A DNA stretch of 7,157 nt from positions 1-7,157 of the forward strand of contig JALTLP010000068.1 of assembly GCA_027001895.1 (NCBI GenBank), in the 5' to 3' direction. Source of the DNA: Chromatiales bacterium. GTDB taxonomy: Bacteria; Pseudomonadota; Gammaproteobacteria; UBA6429; Thiohalophilaceae. Shown here piece by piece: positions 1-6,361 of the stretch (the stretch's first letter is position 1; the number at the start of each line of letters is the position of its first letter). The notes under the pieces were generated by a model. That model worked only from the letters and a program-made list of their open reading frames with translations, made no database searches and was not told where the DNA came from. A program made the translations under genes and the position numbers.

Positions 1-596
1 TTGGTAAATTAACGCGTGAACTGCATGACTCAATCAATACCTTTGGCATGGATGATCGCCTGACCGATCTGGCTGAAGATGAAATCCCGGATGCAAGACA
101 ACGACTGGCACATGTTATTACCATGACGGATGAAGCCGCCAACAATACCCTGACTGCGGTTGAAGAATCAATACCGTTATGTGATCAGGTTCTTGCGCAA
201 ACAAGAGATATTAAAAATTCATGGGAGAGGTTTTCTAACAGAGAACTTACCCTGAAAGAGTTCAAGGAACTCAGCGGTGAACTCAGAAAGTATTTTGAAA
301 GTAACTCGAACAATGCTGCAATGATAAATGAACATTTAAACAAGGTTTTAATGGCACAAGGTTTTCAGGATTTAACCAGCCAGATTATTAAACGGGTTAT
401 TTCCCTTGTAGAAGAAGTAGAAACCAGCATGATTAATATTATTCAGCTTGCTGGCAGCCGCTCCGGCAGTACTGAGAATGAAAACGAAGAAGATCCGGCA
501 AAGTTAAGTGGTCCGGTTGTTCCTGGTCTTGAAGAAAACACTACTGTTTCGGGTCAGGATGAAGTCGATGATCTGCTTTCCAGTCTTGGATTTTAA
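1..596 (+). CDS. cheZ: CheZ, CheY-P phosphatase (5' end cut by window)
   Basis: Protein phosphatase CheZ, a cytoplasmic helical dimer that speeds removal of phosphate from CheY-P and so ends the motor-switch signal. The frame is open from base 3 and its first codons (G-K-L-T-R-E-L-H-D-S) already align with the family, so the gene starts before the window; the ATG at 48 is internal. About 197 residues are visible against roughly 214 in E. coli CheZ, so some tens of N-terminal residues are missing. The catalytic stretch FQDLTSQIIKR (from codon 363) keeps the Asp (369-371) and Gln (381-383) that correspond to D143 and Q147 of E. coli. A variable acidic linker follows, then the hallmark CheY-docking tail QDEVDDLLSSLGF (555-593). 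The stop lies 11 nt before the cheA start, consistent with one transcript. The identification is firm. Confidence 0.96.
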   Translation, partial: GKLTRELHDSINTFGMDDRLTDLAEDEIPDARQRLAHVITMTDEAANNTLTAVEESIPLCDQVLAQTRDIKNSWERFSNRELTLKEFKELSGELRKYFESNSNNAAMINEHLNKVLMAQGFQDLTSQIIKRVISLVEEVETSMINIIQLAGSRSGSTENENEEDPAKLSGPVVPGLEENTTVSGQDEVDDLLSSLGF

Positions 597-601
597 GGAA
601 G
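595..601 (+). promoter_or_regulatory. Ribosome binding site for cheA
   Basis: AAGGAAG begins inside the cheZ stop codon. Its AGGA core (596-599) lies 8 nt before the GTG at 608. This supports the GTG start and suggests translational coupling of cheZ and cheA. Confidence 0.7.
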
Positions 602-607
602 AGTGTT

Positions 608-2848
608 GTGGATGATGAACTACTAGAAGATTTTTTAATTGAAGCAGGTGAAATACTTGAGCGCCTCAATGAAGAACTTGTTGAGCTTGAGAATTCTCCT
701 GATGATATGGAATTGCTTAACTCTATTTTCCGTGGCTTCCATACAATTAAAGGTGGTGCAGGCTTTCTCGCGATTGAACCTATGGTTGCGATTTGTCACC
801 GTTCGGAAGACGTTTTTAACATGGTGCGAAATGGTGAGCGCGAAGTTAATACGGTTTTAATGGATACTATTTTACCGGTACTTGATGTGCTTAATGATCA
901 GTTTGAAGCATTAAGAGGCGGAACCGAACTTGACGATGCCGATCCCGCCTTACTCAATGCACTCGAAGGTATTATTAAAGGTGAAGCCGTTGCCGAAGCC
1001 GCCACTGCAGATGAACCGGCACAACAGGAAGAGCCACAAGCTGAAGCGCCACAGGCAGAGCAGACCGGAGATGATAGTCTGGTGGGTGGTGAAGATATTA
1101 CCGATGATGAATTTAATGTATTGCTGGATGCACTTGATGGCAAACAAACAGAACAACAACCGGCTGCCGCTCCCGCAGCTGATGACGATGATGATTTATT
1201 TGGTCTGGACGACGATACGGATAGCACCGAATCAGATGAAATAAGCGAAGATGAATTTGAAGCCTTACTCGACCAGATCCACGGCTCGGGTAAAATAGAT
1301 ACAACAAAAATTCCGGAAGCTAAGAGTAGCGAAGAGACGACTGCAACTACTCCAGATAAAGCCGAAACTGCCGCCCCTGCCGCTTCAGATTCTGTTGCCA
1401 GTGATGAAATTTCGGATGACGAATTTGAAGCACTGCTTGATGATCTGCATGGTTCCGGCAAGATAGATACCGCCAGGATTGCCGCGCAAAATACAGACAA
1501 GGCCCCGGCTAAAGACGAGCCAGAAAAACCGGCAGCAGCCAAACCTGCAGCTAAAGCACCGGCCGCTAAAAAAACCGAGCCAGAAAAACCAGCCGCAGCC
1601 AAAAAACCGGAAGCAGCTAAACCTGCTGCTACAAAAGATACCGCTGCCAAACCAAAACCGGCGGCAGCAAAAGATAGCAAGCCACCGGCAGAAACATCGG
1701 TGCGTGTGGATACGGCACGGCTCGATGAAATCATGAATATGGTTGGTGAACTGGTACTTGTACGTAACCGTTTAACAAGACTCGGTGCCACAATGGGCGG
1801 AGAAGAAATGTCCAAGGCGGTTGCTAACCTGGACCTGGTAACGGCCGACCTGCAATTATCTGTGATGAAAACACGGATGCAACCCATCAAGAAAGTCTTC
1901 GGACGTTTTCCAAGGGTTGTACGCGATCTCGCACGTAGCCTGAAAAAAGAAATACGTCTTGAAATGATGGGCGAGGACACTGACCTGGATAAAAATCTGG
2001 TTGAAGCGCTGGCCGATCCGCTTGTGCATCTGGTCAGGAACTCCGTCGATCACGGTATTGAAATGCCGGATGATCGGGAAAAAGCAGGTAAAGACAGACA
2101 AGGCACGGTTATCTTATCTGCATCGCAGGAAGGCGATCATATTTTGCTGTCTATTGAAGATGACGGTAAAGGTATGGATGCCGATGTATTACGCCGTATT
2201 GCCGTAGAGCGTGGCATGATGGATGCGGATGCAGCGGCAAGGATTGATGATCATGAAGCGTATAACCTGATCTTTGAAGCAGGCTTTTCTACCAAGAAAG
2301 AAATTTCGGATATCTCCGGTCGTGGTGTGGGTATGGACGTGGTTAAAACCAGCATTACCCAACTTAATGGTTCAGTAGAAGTGCATTCTAAATTGGGTAA
2401 AGGCAGCCGCCTTGAAATAAAAGTGCCGTTAACCCTCGCCATCATGTCGACATTAATGGTTCGTCTCGGTGACCAGATGTTTGCACTGCCACTGGTAAAC
2501 GTTAATGAAATATTCCATCTTGATTTATCGAAGACAAACGTAATGGATGGACAGTTGGTAACAATTGTTCGGGAAAGAACCCTGCCATTATTTTATCTGA
2601 AACACTGGCTGGTTAAAGGCGAACAAAATGCGCCGCTTCCTGATGATGGTCATGTTGTTGTAGTAAGTGTTGGCACGCAAAAAGTTTGTTTTCTTGTTGA
2701 TGAGCTGATTGGACAGGAAGAAGTTGTTATTAAACCATTAGGCGCATTATTGCATGGCTTGTCTGGACTGGCCGGTGCAACCATTACCGGCGATGGTGGC
2801 ATTGCCATTATTCTGGACGTGCCCGGTTTAATGAAACGTTATGTATAA
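608..2848 (+). CDS. cheA: CheA, chemotaxis sensor histidine kinase
   Basis: Histidine kinase of the chemoreceptor array; it phosphorylates CheY and CheB under control of receptors and CheW. Domains seen: P1/Hpt at about 1-105 with phospho-acceptor H45 in FHTIKGGAGF; a long low-complexity region at about 110-362; P3 dimerisation from about 365 (VDTARLDEIMNMVGEL); P4 ATPase with N box (H474, N478, HGIE at 482-485), G1 box DDGKGM (518-523) and G2 box GRGVGM (571-576); P5 CheW-like receptor-coupling domain from about 605 to 746. The linker shows no clear folded P2 domain. It holds three DEF..LLD motifs (162-178, 209-235, 265-291), an acidic patch near 192-205 and a Lys/Ala/Pro-rich tract (about 297-361). 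The GTG start is chosen for its Shine-Dalgarno and the standard N-terminus. In Vibrio the inter-domain linker of CheA (LID) binds ParP and ParC; whether that applies here is inference. The 746-aa length is near that of pseudomonad CheA. Confidence 0.98.
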   Translation: MDDELLEDFLIEAGEILERLNEELVELENSPDDMELLNSIFRGFHTIKGGAGFLAIEPMVAICHRSEDVFNMVRNGEREVNTVLMDTILPVLDVLNDQFEALRGGTELDDADPALLNALEGIIKGEAVAEAATADEPAQQEEPQAEAPQAEQTGDDSLVGGEDITDDEFNVLLDALDGKQTEQQPAAAPAADDDDDLFGLDDDTDSTESDEISEDEFEALLDQIHGSGKIDTTKIPEAKSSEETTATTPDKAETAAPAASDSVASDEISDDEFEALLDDLHGSGKIDTARIAAQNTDKAPAKDEPEKPAAAKPAAKAPAAKKTEPEKPAAAKKPEAAKPAATKDTAAKPKPAAAKDSKPPAETSVRVDTARLDEIMNMVGELVLVRNRLTRLGATMGGEEMSKAVANLDLVTADLQLSVMKTRMQPIKKVFGRFPRVVRDLARSLKKEIRLEMMGEDTDLDKNLVEALADPLVHLVRNSVDHGIEMPDDREKAGKDRQGTVILSASQEGDHILLSIEDDGKGMDADVLRRIAVERGMMDADAAARIDDHEAYNLIFEAGFSTKKEISDISGRGVGMDVVKTSITQLNGSVEVHSKLGKGSRLEIKVPLTLAIMSTLMVRLGDQMFALPLVNVNEIFHLDLSKTNVMDGQLVTIVRERTLPLFYLKHWLVKGEQNAPLPDDGHVVVVSVGTQKVCFLVDELIGQEEVVIKPLGALLHGLSGLAGATITGDGGIAIILDVPGLMKRYV
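1091..1141 (+). repeat. CheA linker motif, copy 1 (divergent)
   Basis: Encodes CheA residues 162-178, EDITDDEFNVLLDALDG. It aligns with copies 2 and 3 over the core I-[ST]-x-D-E-F-x-x-L-L-D-x-[ILx]-x-G but lacks their SGKIDT extension. It resembles the CheZ C-terminal tail. Function is unknown from sequence alone. Confidence 0.75.
1232..1312 (+). repeat. CheA linker motif, copy 2
   Basis: Encodes residues 209-235: SDEISEDEFEALLDQIHG followed by SGKIDTTKI. It matches copy 3 at 22 of 27 residues but mostly with different codons. It lies directly after an Asp-rich run (residues about 192-205). The core looks like a short amphipathic helix with acidic flanks. Confidence 0.88.
1400..1480 (+). repeat. 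CheA linker motif, copy 3
   Basis: Encodes residues 265-291: SDEISDDEFEALLDDLHG followed by SGKIDTARI. It starts 56 residues after copy 2. Its DEFEALLDDLHG core lines up with DEVDDLLSSLGF at the end of CheZ. The Lys/Ala/Pro tract begins soon after it. Confidence 0.88.
1516..1590 (+). repeat. Direct repeats in Lys/Ala/Pro-rich CheA tract
   Basis: The 15-nt string CGAGCCAGAAAAACC occurs at 1516-1530 and again at 1576-1590, exactly 60 nt apart, so both copies encode EPEKPAAAK in frame (residues 304-312 and 324-332). The surrounding stretch, about residues 297-361, is almost entirely K, A, P and E. It looks like an extended, flexible spacer between the linker motifs and the P3 domain. The repeat suggests expansion by slippage or unequal exchange. 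Confidence 0.75.
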
Positions 2849-2913
2849 CTTGACTCATTTTGTTGTTTTGGGTTACTCGCTTTTTTAAGGATAACTGGTA
2901 TTGAGGGTACTAA
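2849..2913 (+). other. cheA-cheB intergenic gap
   Basis: Sixty-five non-coding nucleotides, the largest gap inside the cluster. It is rich in T (a TTTTTT run at about 2881-2886) but has no GC-rich inverted repeat before the T run, so no terminator is called. TTGACT at 2850-2855 resembles a -35 box, but no -10 box sits at the right distance. GAGG at 2903-2906 is the likely Shine-Dalgarno for cheB, 7 nt before its ATG. Confidence 0.6.
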
Positions 2914-3999
2914 ATGGCAATTCGTGTATTAATTGTAGATGACTCAGGTTTTTTCAGACGCCGGGTTAAGGAAATACTGGAATCCGATCCGCTGCTGGAG
3001 GTTGTTGGCCTGGCCGAAAACGGTGAGCAGGCTATCGAGCAGGTAAAAAAGCTCAAGCCAAATGTTGTGACAATGGATATAGAAATGCCGGTCATGGATG
3101 GCATCACTGCAACGCGAAAAATTATGCAGCAGTGCCCAACGCCAATAATCATGTTTTCTTCGCTTACAACCGATGGTGCAAAAGCAACACTTGATGCACT
3201 TGATGCCGGCGCTGTTGACTTTTTACCTAAACGCTTTGAAGATATTTCCAAAGACAAAGAGGAAGCCAGAAAACTGCTTTGTCAGAGTGTTAAGGATGTC
3301 AGCAAAAAACCACGTCAGTCAGCAAAGCCTGCAACAGCACGCCCGGCTACGCAAACAATAGCCCCGGGTAAAAAACCGGAAGCAGTAGCAGATCGCGCGC
3401 CTGTTAAAAAGGCAAGAGAAAACACCACGACAAAAATTAATTTACTGGCTATTGGTACGTCTACCGGTGGCCCGGTTGCATTGCAAAAGGTTCTAGTTGA
3501 ATTACCACAAAACTTTCCGGTGCCTATTGTATTGGTTCAACATATGCCGGGCAGTTTTACCGGTGCGTTTGCTGAACGGCTTAATCAGCAATGCAAGATA
3601 GAAGTTAAGGAAGCGGTTAATGGCGACAAGTTACAGCCCGGGGTTGCTTACCTCGCCCCCGGCGGAAAACAAATGGTTGTCGAAAAAACGGCCGGACAGT
3701 TAACCCTGAAAGTTATTGAAGATATGCCGGGGCAGACCTACAAACCTTCGGTTGATGTTACCTTTAATTCAATTAACAAGGTTGTACCATCGAATACACT
3801 GGCCGTTATTCTTACCGGGATGGGCTCGGATGGTTGTATTGGTTCCACGGCTTTGCATAAGTCTGGTTCTATAATCTGGGCACAGGACGAAGCAAGCTGT
3901 GTTGTGTACGGAATGCCAGCGGCAGTTGTTGAAGCAGGTATTTCCGAAAAGGTCATGGATATAAATAGTATTGGTTCGAGCATTACCAGGCGAGTATAA
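2914..3999 (+). CDS. cheB: CheB, receptor methylesterase/glutamine deamidase
   Basis: Phosphorylation-activated enzyme that removes methyl groups from receptor glutamates and deamidates receptor glutamines, giving adaptation opposite to CheR. Residues 1-about 125 are a response-regulator receiver domain: acidic pair D9/D10, phospho-acceptor D55 in MDIEMPVMDG, a conserved Ser/Thr near 82-85 and K106 in FLPKRFEDIS. A Lys/Ala/Pro/Arg-rich hinge spans about 130-172. The esterase domain follows, with the catalytic triad S183 (GTSTGG), H210 (QHMPGSFT) and D306 (LTGMGSDG); the spacings match S164/H190/D286 of the Salmonella enzyme. The 361-aa length is normal, slightly long because of the hinge. The ATG at 2914 follows GAGG with 7 nt spacing and gives the standard AIRVLIVDDS N-terminus. 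The stop lies 2 nt before the motC start. CheA upstream would supply its phosphate. CheR is not in the window. Confidence 0.98.
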   Translation: MAIRVLIVDDSGFFRRRVKEILESDPLLEVVGLAENGEQAIEQVKKLKPNVVTMDIEMPVMDGITATRKIMQQCPTPIIMFSSLTTDGAKATLDALDAGAVDFLPKRFEDISKDKEEARKLLCQSVKDVSKKPRQSAKPATARPATQTIAPGKKPEAVADRAPVKKARENTTTKINLLAIGTSTGGPVALQKVLVELPQNFPVPIVLVQHMPGSFTGAFAERLNQQCKIEVKEAVNGDKLQPGVAYLAPGGKQMVVEKTAGQLTLKVIEDMPGQTYKPSVDVTFNSINKVVPSNTLAVILTGMGSDGCIGSTALHKSGSIIWAQDEASCVVYGMPAAVVEAGISEKVMDINSIGSSITRRV

Positions 4000-4001
4000 G
4001 G

Positions 4002-4742
4002 ATGGACTTTCTAAGCCTGCTAGGATTAATTGTCGGAGTCAGCGCCATTTTATTTGGCCAGTACCTCGAAGGCGGCGCCATATCAACACTGGTAAACGGG
4101 CCGGCCATGCTTATTGTGTTGGGCGGCACCCTTGGTGCAGTCATGCTGCAATCTCCCTTTGCTATTTTTATGCGTTCGGTTCGTATGTCGACCTGGATTT
4201 TTGTAGCACCGAAGCAGCAAATGGAAAGAACGATAGATAAAATTGTTTCCTGGAGCAATATTGCGCGTAAAGAAGGTTTACTTGGCCTTGAAAACATCGA
4301 GGAGCAGGAAAAAGATTTATTTGCACGCAAAGGCCTGCAGTTATTAATTGACGGCAGTGAACCGGAAAATATACGTTCCATTCTGGATGTTGAAATAGAA
4401 ACCAGAGAACGTTTTGATTTGCAGGCCGCAAAAATATTTGAAAGTATGGGCGGTTACAGCCCGACAATCGGTATTATTGGTGCGGTACTGGGTTTAATCC
4501 AGGTAATGGGTAATCTGTCTGACCCCAGTAAACTTGGTAGCGGCATAGCCGTTGCTTTTGTTGCCACCATTTACGGTGTCGGTGCAGCGAATCTTTTATT
4601 TATTCCCATTGCCAATAAACTAAAAAGTCTTGTGTCTGAGCAAAGCCAGTACCGCGATATGATTGTGGAAGGCATGGTTTCCATTGCAGAAGGGGATAAC
4701 CCGCGTAATATCGAAACCAAGTTACTGGGTTATCTTTTGTAG
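4002..4742 (+). CDS. motC: MotC-like flagellar stator subunit (MotA family)
   Basis: MotA/PomA-family membrane protein; five copies surround a MotB-type dimer to make an ion-driven stator that turns the flagellar rotor. Four membrane segments are visible: about 3-19, 34-50, 154-171 and 179-203. The large cytoplasmic loop between the second and third carries R89 and E97, which match the charged rotor-contact residues R90 and E98 of E. coli MotA. P154 (YSPTIG) and P202 (FIPIANKL) match its conserved P173 and P222. At 246 aa it is shorter than E. coli MotA (295) and fits the MotC/PomA type. It starts 2 nt after the cheB stop. The purine-rich AAGG directly abuts the ATG, too close to act normally, so coupling to cheB translation is likely. 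Its place between cheB and motD is the pseudomonad order. The coupling ion is not certain; protons are favoured by resemblance to MotC/MotD. Confidence 0.93.
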   Translation: MDFLSLLGLIVGVSAILFGQYLEGGAISTLVNGPAMLIVLGGTLGAVMLQSPFAIFMRSVRMSTWIFVAPKQQMERTIDKIVSWSNIARKEGLLGLENIEEQEKDLFARKGLQLLIDGSEPENIRSILDVEIETRERFDLQAAKIFESMGGYSPTIGIIGAVLGLIQVMGNLSDPSKLGSGIAVAFVATIYGVGAANLLFIPIANKLKSLVSEQSQYRDMIVEGMVSIAEGDNPRNIETKLLGYLL

Positions 4743-4758
4743 CAGCGGTTACTATGTT

Positions 4759-5541
4759 ATGCGACGTAAAAGAGCACACCAAGAAGAGGACAACCTGGAA
4801 CGTTGGTTGGTTTCTTATGCCGACTTTATAACACTGCTTTTTGCTTTTTTTGTTGTTATGTATTCGATGTCTTCGGTTAACGAAGGTAAGTACCGGGTAT
4901 TATCCGATACTATGGTTGCTGCGTTTAATACTCCACCAAAATCCATGGACCCCATCCAGATTGGTGAGGAACAAAAAACAATTTTAAAAGATAACAGTGT
5001 CGTACAGGATATAAAACCTATAGAAATAATTCCTGAACAGAAAACACCAGAAAAAGATGAAATGCAGGAAATTTCTGAGCAGGTAAAAAAATCTTTACAA
5101 CCTTTAATACGACAGGGACTGGTAAACGTAAACAAAAATAAGTTATGGGTAGAAGTTGAACTAAACAACAGTCTGCTATTCGATATAGGCAGTGCTGAAC
5201 TCGAAGAAGAGTCTGCAAGTGTAATACGTAAACTGGCTAAACTGCTTGCACCCTTGCCAAACCAGATTGATGTTGAAGGGCATACCGATAATGTCCCGAT
5301 TAGAAATGAAATTTATCCGACTAACTGGGAGTTATCGGCTGCACGTTCGGCCAGCCTGGTGCGAGCGTTAAGTAAGCGCGGTGTAAAGCCAGAACGCTTA
5401 ACGGCAATAGGTTATGGCCAGTTCAGACCTAAAACAACTAATAAAACATATCAGGGGCGACAAAAGAATCGCCGCGTAGCCGTTGTAATACTGGCTGATA
5501 AAAATGCACGGCGTATGAAGGAAATAGAAGGGGAAAAATAA
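4759..5541 (+). CDS. motD: MotD-like flagellar stator subunit (MotB/OmpA family)
   Basis: MotB-family partner of the preceding gene: it carries the ion-binding aspartate and anchors the stator to peptidoglycan. A short charged cytoplasmic N-terminus (1-15) is followed by one membrane segment (about 18-40) in ERWLVSYADFITLLFAFFVV, with D22 matching D32 of E. coli MotB. The next 20 residues (NEGKYRVL region) are a likely plug helix. A periplasmic linker leads to an OmpA-like peptidoglycan-binding domain (about 135-250) with GHTDNVP (174-180), the NWELSAARS motif and NRRVAVVIL (237-245). The product is 260 aa. The frame stays open upstream to an ATG at 4663, but the 4759 ATG is chosen because it gives the family N-terminus (MRRKR..) and does not overlap motC. 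The ribosome binding site is weak (AGCGG at 4744-4748), suggesting coupling to motC. The stop overlaps an ATG as TAATG. Confidence 0.94.
   Translation: MRRKRAHQEEDNLERWLVSYADFITLLFAFFVVMYSMSSVNEGKYRVLSDTMVAAFNTPPKSMDPIQIGEEQKTILKDNSVVQDIKPIEIIPEQKTPEKDEMQEISEQVKKSLQPLIRQGLVNVNKNKLWVEVELNNSLLFDIGSAELEEESASVIRKLAKLLAPLPNQIDVEGHTDNVPIRNEIYPTNWELSAARSASLVRALSKRGVKPERLTAIGYGQFRPKTTNKTYQGRQKNRRVAVVILADKNARRMKEIEGEK
5527..5533 (+). promoter_or_regulatory. Strong Shine-Dalgarno at the end of motD
   Basis: GAAGGGG sits 7 nt before the ATG at 5541, not before the parC GTG at 5558 (24 nt away). It therefore best serves the six-codon mini-ORF rather than parC directly. The weaker CAGG at 5547-5550 lies 7 nt before the parC GTG. 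Confidence 0.5.
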
Positions 5542-5561
5542 TGTTGCAGGTTGTGTTGTGA
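5541..5561 (+). other. Possible coupling mini-ORF (6 codons) between motD and parC
   Basis: ATG-TTG-CAG-GTT-GTG-TTG-TGA. Its ATG shares one base with the motD stop (TAATG), and its TGA overlaps the parC start (GTGA at 5558-5561), so it exactly bridges the two genes. A strong Shine-Dalgarno lies 7 nt upstream of the ATG. It may pass ribosomes from motD to parC by termination-reinitiation. It may also be chance. No peptide function is proposed. Confidence 0.3.
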
Positions 5562-6361
5562 AAGTATGGGCAGTCGCGAATCAGAAAGGTGGTGTAGCAA
5601 AGACAACCACGGTTATTACTCTCGCAGGGCATCTTGCGGCAAAAGGCTTGCGTTGCCTGTTACTGGATCTGGACCCACATGGCTCTTTAACTTCTTATTT
5701 TAAGCAGGACCCGGATTCACTGGAAAAGAGCGCCTATAATCTTTTTCAGATGCATCAGCTTTATTCTAACAATCAGATTAAAGAACTGATTCTTCATTCC
5801 GAAGTGGAGGGTATTGATTTTATTCCAGCCTCTATTTCGATGGCCACGCTGGACCGGCAGTTGGGTTCGCAAGAAGGCAAAGGGCTGGTAATAAAAAAGA
5901 CCGTTGATTTACTTGCCGATGAGTACGATTACGTCTTAATAGATTGCCCGCCGGTACTGGGTGTACTGATGGTCAATGCGCTGGCAGCCTGTACCCATGT
6001 GCTGGTGCCAGTACAAACCGAGTTTCTGGCACTTAAAGGTCTGGAAAGAATGCACAACACTTTAAACATGATAGTAAAAGCACGACAACACGGTGTTAGC
6101 TTTACGATTATTCCGGTTATGTTTGACCGGCGTACCCGTGCATCTATCGACAGTTTGCGTGCCTTGCGTGAAAAATACGGTACAGAGTTATGGTCGGGTG
6201 TTATCCCGGTTGATACCGGTTTCAGAATGGCAAGCCAGAAAGGTTTACCACTCTCAACCTGTTCCAGATCATCTCGGGGTTCAAAAGCTTATGCCGAGTT
6301 ACTCGACAGCCTGATAAATCCGAATCGTCAACCTGATTTAAAGCTGGTGACCAATGAGTAA
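5558..6361 (+). CDS. parC: ParC-like ParA-family ATPase for polar chemotaxis arrays
   Basis: ParA/MinD-type ATPase. Relatives in chemotaxis operons (ParC of Vibrio; the parA/soj-like gene beside motD in Pseudomonas) place chemoreceptor arrays at the cell pole and help daughters inherit them. Visible motifs: deviant Walker A KGGVAKTTT at residues 10-18 with signature K10 and P-loop K15; Walker A' LLLDLDPHGS (about 35-44), where DPHGS replaces the DPQGN more usual in plasmid ParA; Walker B YVLIDCPP near 127-134; then PVQTEFLALKG. At 267 aa it is a short ParA with no N-terminal helix-turn-helix, so it is not expected to bind a specific operator. The GTG at 5558 is chosen because it gives the family start MKVWAVANQKGG and has CAGG 7 nt upstream. 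No parB accompanies it; the next gene is parP-like, overlapping by 8 nt. The partner role is inferred from context. Confidence 0.9.
   Translation: MKVWAVANQKGGVAKTTTVITLAGHLAAKGLRCLLLDLDPHGSLTSYFKQDPDSLEKSAYNLFQMHQLYSNNQIKELILHSEVEGIDFIPASISMATLDRQLGSQEGKGLVIKKTVDLLADEYDYVLIDCPPVLGVLMVNALAACTHVLVPVQTEFLALKGLERMHNTLNMIVKARQHGVSFTIIPVMFDRRTRASIDSLRALREKYGTELWSGVIPVDTGFRMASQKGLPLSTCSRSSRGSKAYAELLDSLINPNRQPDLKLVTNE

Noticed and set aside
48..596. cheZ starting at the ATG at 48
   Set aside because: The frame is open from base 3 and the residues before this Met (GKLTRELHDSINTFG) already match CheZ, so this is an internal Met and the gene is cut by the window edge.
898..1980. Long open frame (360 codons) on the minus strand opposite cheA
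   Set aside because: It is Ser/Ala-rich, with no recognisable domain, and lies opposite the Ala/Pro/Glu/Lys/Asp-rich CheA linker, whose codon composition leaves few stops on the other strand. It is a compositional shadow.
2850..2878. Possible promoter before cheB (TTGACT as a -35 box)
   Set aside because: The hexamer 17 nt downstream is TTACTC, which barely resembles a -10 box, and the gap fits normal operon spacing.
2875..2890. T-run in the cheA-cheB gap as a terminator
   Set aside because: No inverted repeat precedes the TTTTTT run, so it has no stem and is not a credible intrinsic terminator.
4663..4758. Longer N-terminus for motD from the ATG at 4663
   Set aside because: It would overlap motC by 80 nt and add 32 residues unlike MotB-family N-termini. 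The ATG at 4759 gives the expected short charged start before the membrane segment.
5585..5611. Walker A of ParC reads KGGVAKTTT rather than KGGVGKTTT
   Set aside because: Both lysines are present and variation at this Gly position is common among ParA-family ATPases, so loss of activity is not indicated.
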